DNA of 48,144 bases from Intestinimonas butyriciproducens (GCF_016901775.1 NZ_JACJKW010000019.1:1-48144), one strand, 5' to 3'. Counted from the stretch's first letter, positions 29,933-37,071 are shown. Made by a program: numbers and translations. Notes: generated by a model not told the origin, from the sequence alone.

Positions 29933-30595
29933 ATGAAATTCTGTTCCAAATGCGGCGGCCAGATGGAAGACCATGCCGCCTTCTGCCCCAACTGCGGCGC
30001 CCCGGCAGGGGCTGCTTCGGCCGGCGCTGCCTCCGGCCAGCCCGGGGACTCCGCTTCCCGGCTCCTGGCTGAAAAAAAGCACTCCCGCATCACTTCGGCC
30101 ATGGTGCTCAATGTGCTGGCCTTCCTTCTCAGCCTTGTGGCCTGCGCAGTCCTTTTTCTGACAGGCGTCCAGCACGGAGAGGATCCCCCGGACGGCAGCT
30201 ACACCATCGAGCACGACCTGTTGGGAGAATTTTTAGGCTATGACACCGCCAAGATCGTCACCCCGGACGAAAAAATGGCGGAGTGGGCGGCAAAGGAAGC
30301 GGAGCGGCGGGAAAGCAACGAAAACCTGCTGAAGGGTTTGATTCTCTGGCAATCCATCTCCCTTGTGGCCATGGTGATGGGCTTTTTCGCCGCCCGGGGA
30401 GCCAAGAAAAACAAGAAGGGCCTTGTCTTCCTCTTTATGGCCCTGTGGCTGCTCCCCGCTGTGGCTCTGGGCGTTATCTTCCCCCAGGCCATCGTGCTGC
30501 TCTTCTGCGGCATCGGGCTGATTCTGTTCGTCCCTGCCATTCTGGGGCTGATCGCCGGAGGCAAGCTGCTCCAGGCGGCGAACATCCGTGAATAA
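29933..30595 (+). CDS. zinc-ribbon protein with four membrane spans
   Basis: This 220-residue protein starts with a zinc ribbon (C4, C7, C18, C21 in MKFCSKCGGQMEDHAAFCPN), an Ala/Ser/Gly linker, then a first span (about 58-78, ITSAMVLNVLAFLLSLVACA). A soluble stretch of about 55 residues follows, then three further spans (LILWQSISLVAMVMGFFAAR, LVFLFMALWLLPAVALGVIF and IVLLFCGIGLILFVPAILGL). Unlike the other members it has no outer domain. Its stop overlaps the next gene's GTG start by 8 nt. Confidence 0.8.
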   Translation: MKFCSKCGGQMEDHAAFCPNCGAPAGAASAGAASGQPGDSASRLLAEKKHSRITSAMVLNVLAFLLSLVACAVLFLTGVQHGEDPPDGSYTIEHDLLGEFLGYDTAKIVTPDEKMAEWAAKEAERRESNENLLKGLILWQSISLVAMVMGFFAARGAKKNKKGLVFLFMALWLLPAVALGVIFPQAIVLLFCGIGLILFVPAILGLIAGGKLLQAANIRE

Positions 30596-30875
30596 AAGCG
30601 TTTTCCGTCAGGTTCGCTTTGCCCTCTATGCCGCTTTCCTGCTCAACGGCATCCTGGTGCAATGGGTGCTGCCCCTGGACTTCCGGTGCAGCGTCACCGG
30701 AGAACACTGTTTCGCCTGCGGCCTGCGTGGAGCGGTGGACCGGCTTTTGCAGGGGGATTTTGCCGGGGCCTATGGCTCCAACCCCCTGATCGTCCCCATT
30801 GTCCTGATTGCGGCCCTGATGTGTGCCGATGTGCTTTGGTATTTTGGGAAACAAAGGAGGAAGAACCATGAGTGA
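30588..30875 (+). CDS. DUF2752 membrane protein
   Basis: The 95-residue protein matches DUF2752: a first span, a conserved Cys/Gly block (CFACGLRGAVDRLLQGDFAG, then NPLIVPIV) and a second span before a basic tail. The function of the family is unknown. The GTG at 30588 is chosen because it overlaps the upstream stop (GTGAATAA) and gives the full domain. The stop overlaps the next gene's ATG in the same way (ATGAGTGA). Both 8-nt overlaps point to tight translational coupling of three genes. Confidence 0.85.
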   Translation: MNKSVFRQVRFALYAAFLLNGILVQWVLPLDFRCSVTGEHCFACGLRGAVDRLLQGDFAGAYGSNPLIVPIVLIAALMCADVLWYFGKQRRKNHE

Positions 30876-32622
30876 ACGCTATACAAGGCTGTTTTCCCTG
30901 CCGGGGAATCTGCATACCCCAAAGGCCCCCCTGCTCATCATGGCAGGGGCCCTTCTGAAAGACAATGTCACCGGCCAGGTTCTGGCCCAGGTGAAATACA
31001 AGAACCTGGGGGCAAAGCCCATCAAGGCACTGACGGTCTCCCTCCAGGCCCTGGATACCCGTGGCCTGCCCCTGGGAGAGCCGGTGGAGCACCAGTACCT
31101 GGATCTCAGCGCTCCCCGGGACAGCGAGTTCGGGCAGAAAGAGCCCATCCCCTTCCCCGACGCCAACACCCGGGGCTTTTCCGCCCAGGTGCGTCAGGTG
31201 ATCTTTTCGGACAACAGCATCTGGGAAGCAGAGGGCCAGCCCTGGGAGAGCCTGCCGGAACAGCAGACTTTGGAGCAGGCCCTGGGGGACACCGAGCTTT
31301 GCAAGGAATACCGCTCCCGCTTCCCCGGTGCCGCCTTTTTCCCCCGTGAGGACGGCCCCCTGTGGCGCTGCGTCTGCGGAGCCTGGAATGAAGAGGGGGA
31401 AAACACCTGCCACCTTTGCGGCAAGGAAAAGGCCGCCCTTTTCTCTCTGGACCTTGGAGCGCTGAAAACCAGCCGGGACAGACGCCTGGCTCAGGAAGCT
31501 CAGCAGAAAGAGGAAAAGCAGGCCGCAGAAGCCAAAAAAGCGAAAAAGCGGAAAAAGGCCGGGCTCATCGCCCTGGGCGCCCTTGTGCTGGTATGCGCCG
31601 GGGCTGCGGCGGTGATCCTGCCCCAGAAAATCGTCCAGCGGAAGGCTGGCTCGGCCTGGGTGCTCACCCAGGAAACCACAGTGGGCTATGAGGGAGAAAA
31701 GTCTTCTCTCTCCTACTCCTATGATGGAGAAGGCCGGATAACGGAGATCGACTTCGGCGACGGCCAGAAAAACACCTACACTTACGACAAAGAGGGAAAC
31801 CAGACCCGCATTTACAGAAAGGGGAACGCAGGAAGCTTTTCCCAGACCGACTACCGCTATGATGCAGCGGGCAACCAGATCGAGGAAACCGAGGTGGACG
31901 ATGAGGGAGACAGCCAGCACATCACCTGGGAATATGACAGTGCAGGCCGCCGCATCCGGGAAACGGGCACTGTCTACTATCTGGAGGAAGAATACGAGAC
32001 CACCTACACCTATGACGAAGAAGGCCGTCTGGTGGAATATCGGGAGCTGGTGCAGGATCTGGATGATGGGGACAAGGACACTTATCTGACCCTTTACCGT
32101 TACGATGACAGTGGCCGTCTGGCGGAAGAAAGCCAGTACAGCCGCTCGGACTGGCTGCTGGAAGAGCCGGACGAGGACTGGAAGGAGCGGGCCTGGGAAA
32201 TGACCATTTCCTATTCCTATGACGAAGAAGGCCGGTGCATCCAGGTGTCCTACGCCTATAACGAATACGCCTACAAATCAGACACCGCTGCCCTGCTCAT
32301 TCAGTACGCCTATGACGAAAAGGGCAACTGTGTGAAAAAGGAAACCTCCCGGGCGAATGGCAGCACCTCCCTGAGACAATACACCTATGACGAAAAGGGG
32401 AATATGCTGGAAAATACCTACGCCGACAGCGAAGGGGAGAGCAAAACCACCTATTCCTATGATGAAAACGGCAACTGCGTCAAAGAGGTGTCGGTAAACC
32501 AGCAGGGCCAGGAGAAAACCATCACCCGCACCTACAAAAAGCAATATGCCCCCGCCCAGCTGGAAAAAGAGCAGGAAGAGAAAGAGCCGGATCCCCTGGA
32601 CCCCGTTGCCCTGCTGCCGTAA
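30868..32622 (+). CDS. zinc-ribbon membrane protein with ten YD repeats, paralogue 4
   Basis: The 584-residue protein has the shared N-terminal module (1-160), a zinc ribbon (C168, C170, C181, C184), a Lys/Glu/Ala-rich helix (195-230), one membrane span (231-251), and an outer domain. That domain holds ten YD repeats of the RHS type (for example NTYTYDKEGNQTRI, TTYTYDEEGRLVEY, RQYTYDEKGNMLEN) and an acidic, Pro-rich end. RHS/YD repeats usually form large shells or wall-bound fibres; here they are few, without a toxin or protease tip, so a small surface beta-structure that binds carbohydrate or a partner is more likely. The ATG at 30868 has AAAGGAGG 7 bases upstream and overlaps the DUF2752 stop. 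Confidence 0.85.
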   Translation: MSERYTRLFSLPGNLHTPKAPLLIMAGALLKDNVTGQVLAQVKYKNLGAKPIKALTVSLQALDTRGLPLGEPVEHQYLDLSAPRDSEFGQKEPIPFPDANTRGFSAQVRQVIFSDNSIWEAEGQPWESLPEQQTLEQALGDTELCKEYRSRFPGAAFFPREDGPLWRCVCGAWNEEGENTCHLCGKEKAALFSLDLGALKTSRDRRLAQEAQQKEEKQAAEAKKAKKRKKAGLIALGALVLVCAGAAAVILPQKIVQRKAGSAWVLTQETTVGYEGEKSSLSYSYDGEGRITEIDFGDGQKNTYTYDKEGNQTRIYRKGNAGSFSQTDYRYDAAGNQIEETEVDDEGDSQHITWEYDSAGRRIRETGTVYYLEEEYETTYTYDEEGRLVEYRELVQDLDDGDKDTYLTLYRYDDSGRLAEESQYSRSDWLLEEPDEDWKERAWEMTISYSYDEEGRCIQVSYAYNEYAYKSDTAALLIQYAYDEKGNCVKKETSRANGSTSLRQYTYDEKGNMLENTYADSEGESKTTYSYDENGNCVKEVSVNQQGQEKTITRTYKKQYAPAQLEKEQEEKEPDPLDPVALLP

Positions 32623-32661
32623 GGCGGCGGAGTGCAGCAAAAAACGGTGGAGGAACATGAT

Positions 32662-33105
32662 ATGGAAGAAATCATCCTTGCGAACGGGAAACCTACCAGC
32701 CTTAAAAAGGCGGTGCTGTTCCGTCTCATCCTTGCATTTGCCATCTTTGCATCTGTTTCGTTCTATTATGCCTTTGATATCAACGGATGCCAGCGACATT
32801 CTGTATATGTTGGAGAGATCCATCTTGCACAATATGACACGACCTTACCCGGCCATACACAGATCAACAAAGTCGACTTCATCGGTTTTCTCGTATCGGC
32901 CCTGGTATTCGAGGTGGAAATCACCAAGTCCGTTTTTATCCCCTTGTTGGTTTATGAAAGCATTACTCACCTCGACAAGATGAACAAGATTCTTGCAGAG
33001 GGCGGCTCTGATAAGAAATGGACGGCGGAGGAATATGTCCGCGACCAGTTTGAAAAGGCCATGAAGGAAACCATGCTCCGGGCAGAAGATAAGGTCGTGA
33101 AGTAA
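32662..33105 (+). CDS. membrane protein of unknown function at the start of a small island
   Basis: This 147-residue protein begins at the ATG at 32662 (GGAGG 8 bases upstream). It has a short polar head, a hydrophobic segment (AVLFRLILAFAIFASVSFYY), a polar loop, a second segment (FIGFLVSALVFEVEITKSVF) and a charged C-terminal helix (KMNKILAEGGSDKKWTAEEY). No family is recognised. Its last base is shared with the first base of the next start (TAATG). Codon choice becomes more AT-rich from here, different from the zinc-ribbon cluster just upstream. Confidence 0.65.
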   Translation: MEEIILANGKPTSLKKAVLFRLILAFAIFASVSFYYAFDINGCQRHSVYVGEIHLAQYDTTLPGHTQINKVDFIGFLVSALVFEVEITKSVFIPLLVYESITHLDKMNKILAEGGSDKKWTAEEYVRDQFEKAMKETMLRAEDKVVK

Positions 33106-33272
33106 TGGCCGGGTCAAGAGTGACCCCGGCGGAAATCGTGGAAATGCACCGCTTATATGCCCAGCTTGGCAACTATGCGAAGGTAGGCCGTCAGATCGGG
33201 CGGAGCGGCTCCACGGTTGCAAGGTACATCAAAATGAAGGGGACACCCCCGATTGTTAAGCACACCTTTTAG
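33105..33272 (+). CDS. 55-residue helix-turn-helix protein
   Basis: The short frame begins at the ATG that overlaps the upstream TAA. It encodes MAGSRVTPAEIVEMHRLYAQ, then LGNYAKVGRQIGRSGSTVAR and YIKMKG, which is the pattern of a resolvase/transposase-type HTH (Hin-like, homeodomain fold). It ends next to a GGAGG that belongs to the following gene. Such stand-alone HTH proteins are common in Clostridia mobile elements. It may bind DNA as a small regulator or directionality factor; this is inference. Confidence 0.7.
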   Translation: MAGSRVTPAEIVEMHRLYAQLGNYAKVGRQIGRSGSTVARYIKMKGTPPIVKHTF

Positions 33273-33301
33273 GAGGTCGTGCGGGAAGGAGGCAAGTGAA
33301 C

Positions 33302-34171
33302 ATGGATGAGAAGGTCATCATGAGTGGAAAAAGCGATAAAGGGAAAAAATCCGCAAAAGTAGGTATCATAATAGGCTTGCTTATGGGTGTTGGTGGTTTT
33401 ATATTGTATTTCCTGCTTTTTAATCTTTTGGATTCTACGATAGGAAACGCCGCCGCTCGTGCAACAACTCCTATCTTTACTGTCATCATGGTCATTGGTG
33501 TGATTCTTGTCATCTTGTTTGCTATCTTATACTTTGCAATAGCAAAGTGCTCTATCTCCATTACAAGCTCAAGAGTATATGGTTGTGCTGTCTTTGGGAA
33601 ACACGTTGATATTCCAGTTGTTTCTATTAGCACAGTGAGTACAGGCTCATTTGATTCTATTGTTATAACAACATCCACAAAAACAATTAAATTTTTTGGA
33701 ATCAGTAATAAAAATGAACTCTGCGAGCATATCAGCAAATTGTTAGCCGGTTGTCAGCGCAGAGCGTTTACACAATCGACGGCTAATGAAGGAACTGTAT
33801 ATGCTGATACTCAAGGAAATGAGGAAATCTTAAAGGCTGTAAAAACTGCGATTTGCGCGCAGTTAAAAAGCCCAGCATCGGCGCAATTTCCCGTTGATAT
33901 GATAACTATTGTTGGCGACGAAACAAGAGGGTATCATATTACGGGATATGTAGATTCTCAAAATGGATATGGAGCGATGATTCGGAATGACTTTGCCGCA
34001 GACATAACGATTGAAAACGGTCATCCCGTTGTAAAATCGTGCTCCGTAGCGGCTAATGCTAATAAAGCGCGGGCAAAAGCCTTTGGCGTATACTTTATTG
34101 CACTTCTGATTATTGCAGGTGTGGGAGGTGTCCTTCTGTACTTCTTAATTTCGATGATGGTCGGCCTCTAA
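33302..34171 (+). CDS. membrane protein with PH-like domain
   Basis: The 289-residue product starts at the ATG at 33302 (AAGGAGG 9 bases upstream); the in-frame GTG at 33296 is too close to that site. It has two membrane spans near the N-terminus (VGIIIGLLMGVGGFILYFLL and IFTVIMVIGVILVILFAILY), then a bacterial PH-like beta domain (CSISITSSRVYGCAVFGKHV, then IPVVSISTVSTGSF and TTSTKTIKFFGISNK), a middle domain of unknown type, and a last span at the C-terminus. The DNA is clearly more AT-rich than the surroundings, a sign of transfer. A terminator follows. Confidence 0.72.
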   Translation: MDEKVIMSGKSDKGKKSAKVGIIIGLLMGVGGFILYFLLFNLLDSTIGNAAARATTPIFTVIMVIGVILVILFAILYFAIAKCSISITSSRVYGCAVFGKHVDIPVVSISTVSTGSFDSIVITTSTKTIKFFGISNKNELCEHISKLLAGCQRRAFTQSTANEGTVYADTQGNEEILKAVKTAICAQLKSPASAQFPVDMITIVGDETRGYHITGYVDSQNGYGAMIRNDFAADITIENGHPVVKSCSVAANANKARAKAFGVYFIALLIIAGVGGVLLYFLISMMVGL

Positions 34172-34202
34172 ACGGTTATAAAACCAAGTACATGAATTGC
34201 TA

Positions 34203-34234
34203 AAAAGGCGGCATGTTTGTTTGTGCCGCCTTTT
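34203..34234 (+). terminator. terminator of the PH-like membrane gene
   Basis: Arms 34203-34213 and 34224-34234 (AAAAGGCGGCA), 10-nt loop, ending in TTTT. Confidence 0.85.
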
Positions 34235-34304
34235 CAATAGGGTATACCCCAGTGACATATTGAAACACCGTGATTTTGTGTGTCATACAAGTTACTTTCT
34301 CATA

Positions 34305-34320
34305 TTTGAAATATTTCAAA
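34305..34320. promoter_or_regulatory. 16-bp perfect palindrome upstream of the recombinase
   Basis: TTTGAAATATTTCAAA is its own reverse complement, ending 16 bp before the -35 box of the recombinase promoter. It could be a crossover or binding site for the recombinase, or an operator. A looser inverted pair (TGACA near 34253, TGTCA near 34282) lies just upstream. Confidence 0.5.
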
Positions 34321-34336
34321 AATATTTAATATCCTA

Positions 34337-34365
34337 TTGACATACTTTTGCTTTTGTGGTATCCT
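34337..34365 (+). promoter_or_regulatory. promoter of the serine recombinase
   Basis: TTGACA (34337-34342), 17-bp spacer, TATCCT (34360-34365), 31 bp before the start codon. Confidence 0.78.
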
Positions 34366-34396
34366 ACTATCAGACAAAGCGAAAGGGCGTGAGACA

Positions 34397-34957
34397 ATGC
34401 GGGTTGGGTATGTGCGGTGTTCCGCCATCGAACAGAACGAAGCGCGGCAACTGAAAATGATGGAGGAACAGAAGGTCGAAAAACTGTTCATCGACAAGGC
34501 GAGCGGCAAGAACACAGACCGCAAGGCGTTTAAGGAAATGATGGGCTTTGTCCGGGCCGGTGACATGGTGATTGTGGAGAGCATTTCCCGTATCGCCCGC
34601 AACACCCGCGATCTTCTCTCCATTGTGTCGGAACTGACGGAGAAACAGGTGGAGTTTGTCAGTCTGAAAGAGAACATCGACACCACTACCCCGCAAGGCC
34701 GTTTCATGCTGACGGTGTTCGGCGCTCTGGCGGAACTGGAACGGGAGAACATCTTGGAGCGGCAACGGGAGGGAATCGCAATCGCCAAGGACGCAGGCAA
34801 GTACAAAGGCCGCAAGCCCTTGGAGGTGGACAAAGCCCAATTCAAGGACGCTTGCAAGCGGTGGAGGACCGGGGAGATAACGGCCACCGCCGCCATGCAG
34901 GAGGTGGGCTTGAAGCCGAACACCTTTTACAGACGGGTCAAAGAAATGGGCCTGTAA
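34397..34957 (+). CDS. serine recombinase (resolvase/invertase family)
   Basis: The 186-residue protein has the catalytic resolvase domain (about 1-125) with the N-terminal motif GYVRCSAIEQNEARQ, where the serine is the nucleophile, the segment ESISRIARNTRDLLSIVSEL, and the LAELERENILERQREGIAIA helix that binds the crossover site. A C-terminal HTH (about 145-186, DACKRWRTGEITATAAMQEV then LKPNTFYRRVKEMG) recognises DNA. The length is that of Tn3-type resolvases and DNA invertases, not of large integrases. The open frame runs 60 nt further upstream, but the ATG at 34397 gives the normal start. No transposase lies nearby, so it may act on the repeats around it. Confidence 0.92.
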   Translation: MRVGYVRCSAIEQNEARQLKMMEEQKVEKLFIDKASGKNTDRKAFKEMMGFVRAGDMVIVESISRIARNTRDLLSIVSELTEKQVEFVSLKENIDTTTPQGRFMLTVFGALAELERENILERQREGIAIAKDAGKYKGRKPLEVDKAQFKDACKRWRTGEITATAAMQEVGLKPNTFYRRVKEMGL

Positions 34958-35002
34958 TGGCCCAGCGGAAACGCACAATCCTTTGTGCAACTTGTTGATT
35001 TA

Positions 35003-35078
35003 GGGACACCTTTTACACGGGACACTTTTTCTTGAATTAGAACACGGTCAACCGGCGGCGGGACACCCTTGGGACACC
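35003..35078. repeat. four GGGACAC(C) direct repeats downstream of the recombinase
   Basis: Copies start at 35003, 35019, 35060 and 35071, all in the same orientation, in 76 bp with no gene. A fifth GGGACACC lies at 33240-33247 at the 3' end of the small HTH gene. They may be binding sites for the recombinase or HTH protein, or remnants of an element boundary. Confidence 0.5.
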
Positions 35079-35091
35079 ATGAGGGCAGAAA

Positions 35092-35121
35092 GAGAGGGAA
35101 CCGGTTTCCCGATTCCCTCTC
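35092..35121 (-). terminator. terminator of the reverse rubrerythrin gene
   Basis: Arms 35092-35100 and 35113-35121 (GAGAGGGAA), followed on the minus strand by TTTCTGCC. It starts 28 bp past the stop codon. Confidence 0.7.
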
Positions 35122-35148
35122 GAAAAGTACTCATTTCTGTGGTTTTGA

Positions 35149-35691
35149 TTAACCGAAGTAGCGCTTCAGCAGGCCAGCGAAAGCCTTGCCGTGACGGGCC
35201 TCGTCGCGGGCCATCTCATGGACGGTGTCGTGGATGGCGTCCAGGTTCAGAGCCTTGGCGCGCTTGGCCAGGTCGGTCTTGCCAGCGGTAGCGCCGTTCT
35301 CGGCCTCCACACGCATCTCCAGGTTCTTCTTGGTGGAGTTGGTCACCACTTCGCCCAGCAGCTCGGCGAACTTGGCAGCATGCTCAGCCTCTTCGTAAGC
35401 AGCCTTCTCCCAGTACAGGCCGATCTCAGGATAGCCCTCCCGGTGAGCAACACGGGCCATAGCCAGATACATACCAACCTCGGTGCACTCGCCGGTGAAG
35501 TTGGCGCGCAGATCCTCCATGATATCCTCAGGAGCGCCCTGGGCCACGCCTACCACATGCTCGGCAGCCCAGCTCATCTCAGCGCCCTGCTCCACGAACT
35601 TCTCCTTGGGAGCCTTGCACTGGGGGCAAAAATCAGGGGCGGAATCCCCTTCGTGTACATAACCGCAAACAGAGCAAACAAACTTTTTCAT
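35149..35691 (-). CDS. reverse rubrerythrin (NADH peroxidase type)
   Basis: Reverse rubrerythrins reduce hydrogen peroxide to water with electrons passed from NAD(P)H through rubredoxin-type iron, protecting anaerobes. The 180-residue protein has the rubredoxin-like iron site at the N-terminus (C6, C9, C22, C25 in [20 protein letters not shown] then CPQCKAP), which is the reverse order. A ferritin-like four-helix domain follows, with diiron ligands in [31 protein letters not shown] and [11 protein letters not shown]. It is 41 bp after the Rrf2 regulator gene, so the two form an operon for oxygen or nitrosative stress. Confidence 0.92.
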   Translation of the reverse strand: MKKFVCSVCGYVHEGDSAPDFCPQCKAPKEKFVEQGAEMSWAAEHVVGVAQGAPEDIMEDLRANFTGECTEVGMYLAMARVAHREGYPEIGLYWEKAAYEEAEHAAKFAELLGEVVTNSTKKNLEMRVEAENGATAGKTDLAKRAKALNLDAIHDTVHEMARDEARHGKAFAGLLKRYFG

Positions 35692-35732
35692 TTTCCTTTT
35701 CCTCCTGTACTTTTTGAATTTTCAACTCATTC

Positions 35733-36131
35733 TCACTGAAATTGACTCATTTTGATGGCGTGGAGCTCATCATGCAGATTCCGGCTCGCCCGATCGAAGA
35801 TCTGACGGAATTGGCAGACTCTTTTGTCCTGGACCCGGGTGCAGTCAAAGTCCTCGCACAGGCATTGGGCGATCTCGAAGGGGCCGTCGATCACCTCGAT
35901 GATCTCCCCGATGGAGATTTCCTCCGGCGCTCTGCCCAGGGCAAAGCCGCCATTGACCCCTTTATAGGACTGCACAATGCCGGCGGCTGTGAGCTTATGC
36001 AGGATCTTCAGGGCAAAGCGCTGGGTGACGCCGGAGTTTTCCGAAATCTCCCTGGCACTGATCTTGCCGCCCTGCTGCATGATGGTGTATACCACGCGCA
36101 CCGCATAATCGGCCTCTCTCGTGATTTTCAT
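35733..36131 (-). CDS. Rrf2-family transcriptional regulator
   Basis: A 132-residue winged-helix regulator: MKITREADYAVRVVYTIMQQ, then ISARE ISENSGVTQRFALKI and AAGIVQSYKGVNGGFAL. The C-terminal half has cysteines in CLCEDFDCTRVQDKRVCQF, which in relatives such as IscR and NsrR hold an iron-sulphur cluster that senses oxidants or nitric oxide. It precedes the reverse rubrerythrin on one transcript, so it probably represses it until stress. An inverted repeat overlaps the -10 box of its own promoter, which suggests autoregulation. Confidence 0.92.
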   Translation of the reverse strand: MKITREADYAVRVVYTIMQQGGKISAREISENSGVTQRFALKILHKLTAAGIVQSYKGVNGGFALGRAPEEISIGEIIEVIDGPFEIAQCLCEDFDCTRVQDKRVCQFRQIFDRASRNLHDELHAIKMSQFQ

Positions 36132-36156
36132 GTTCTCACCACCGCTTTTGTTTACG

Positions 36157-36190
36157 CATTTAGTATACTTTTAAATGTTGCGTTTGTCAA
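36157..36190 (-). promoter_or_regulatory. promoter and probable Rrf2 operator
   Basis: Minus-strand TTGACA (36185-36190), 17-bp spacer, TATACT (36162-36167). Arms CATTTA (36157-36162) and TAAATG (36172-36177) form an inverted repeat that covers the -10 box, a good place for a repressor. Confidence 0.7.
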
Positions 36191-36279
36191 TCATTTTTAT
36201 GTAAAAAAATATACTTTTTTCGTAGTTTTTCTCTCCCCCATCTTTTTTCAGATTTTTTTAAAAAACTTTAAAAAACCTA

Positions 36280-36307
36280 TTGACTTTTCCCAGAACGCTG
36301 GTATAAT
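36280..36307 (+). promoter_or_regulatory. tRNA promoter
   Basis: TTGACT (36280-36285), 16-bp spacer, TATAAT (36302-36307), 40 bp before the mature tRNA 5' end. Confidence 0.82.
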
Positions 36308-36347
36308 AGACAATGTTCTCAGCGAGAGAACAACGACAACGAAAGAT

Positions 36348-36434
36348 GCGGATGTGGCGGAATCGGCAGACGCGCTAGCTTCAGGTGCTAGTGGGGGCAA
36401 CTTCGTGGGGGTTCAAGTCCCTTCATCCGCACCA
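36348..36434 (+). tRNA. tRNA-Leu(CAG)
   Basis: An 87-nt class II tRNA. The acceptor arms are GCGGATG (36348-36354) and CATCCGC (36424-36430), followed by A and an encoded CCA (36432-36434). The anticodon stem CTAGC/GCTAG encloses the loop TTCAGGT, giving anticodon CAG, which reads CUG leucine codons. A long variable arm and the GGTTCAAGTCC T-arm fit tRNA-Leu. It has its own promoter and terminator and is not flanked by an integrase. Confidence 0.95.
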
Positions 36435-36435
36435 C

Positions 36436-36465
36436 AAAAAGGACACGCTAAAGCGTGTCCTTTTT
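36436..36465 (+). terminator. tRNA terminator
   Basis: Stem 36441-36449 with 36452-36460 (GGACACGCT), flanked by AAAAA and TTTTT. Confidence 0.92.
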
Positions 36466-36505
36466 GCATTTCCCCACTTTTTGCAGATCGTTCATTTTCT
36501 CCATC

Positions 36506-36534
36506 TTGATTTTATGCCTTGTCCGGAGTATACT
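36506..36534 (+). promoter_or_regulatory. promoter of the flavodoxin gene
   Basis: TTGATT (36506-36511), 17-bp spacer, TATACT (36529-36534), 54 bp before the start codon. Confidence 0.7.
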
Positions 36535-36588
36535 CGATAAAATCACAAAACGGGGTCTTCCGGATCCTGCAAGAGGAGGAGATACACC

Positions 36589-37071
36589 ATGTCCTATGCT
36601 ATCGTTTACAGCAGCCATACCGGCAACACCGCTCTTCTGGCCCAGGCCCTGAAGGAAACCCTTCCCCAGACGGGATGCCTTTATTACGGAGCGCCCGATG
36701 CCCGGGCTTTGGCTGCTGACATCATCTATGTAGGGTTCTGGACCGACAAAGGAACCTGCGATGCTGCTGCCGCCCAGTTTCTCCAAAGTCTGACCTGTCA
36801 GCAGGTGTTTTTGTTCGGCACCGCCGGTTTTGGCGGGAACGATACCTATTTTGCTCAGATACTGGAAAGAGTGCAAGCCCTTCTTCCGGAAGGGGCCCAA
36901 TGCATCGGCTCCTATATGTGCCAGGGCAAGATGCCCCAAAGCGTACGGGAGCGCTATGAGGGAATGGAAGACAGCCCCCGGCGCACCGCCATGCTGGAAA
37001 ATTTTGATCGGGCCTTGCATCATCCAGACGATGCCGATCTTCTCCGTCTGAAAGCCGCTGTGACCAGATAG
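36589..37071 (+). CDS. flavodoxin-family protein
   Basis: Flavodoxins carry FMN and shuttle electrons. The 160-residue product starts with the FMN-phosphate loop YSSHTGNTALLAQAL (about 7-21), then IIYVGFWTDKGTCDAAA near 45-61 and the second FMN loop LFGTAGFGGNDTYFAQ near 74-89. The GFWTDKG pattern is that of a Clostridia group that includes BilS, the flavodoxin partner of bilirubin reductase; no bilR is in this window, so I do not assign that name. It is a single gene (GGAGGAG before the ATG) closed by a terminator. Confidence 0.88.
   Translation: MSYAIVYSSHTGNTALLAQALKETLPQTGCLYYGAPDARALAADIIYVGFWTDKGTCDAAAAQFLQSLTCQQVFLFGTAGFGGNDTYFAQILERVQALLPEGAQCIGSYMCQGKMPQSVRERYEGMEDSPRRTAMLENFDRALHHPDDADLLRLKAAVTR

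Noticed and set aside
30868-32622. RHS polymorphic toxin
   Set aside because: There is no RHS core signature, toxin tip or immunity gene; the frame ends in an acidic Pro-rich tail after ten YD repeats.
32662-36434. tRNA-Leu as integration site of the recombinase island
   Set aside because: The tRNA lies more than 1 kb beyond the island behind stress genes, no partial tRNA copy is seen, and the recombinase is of resolvase size, not an integrase.
36589-37071. Naming the flavodoxin bilS
   Set aside because: The sequence pattern is similar, but no bilirubin reductase gene is nearby, so a general flavodoxin call is safer.
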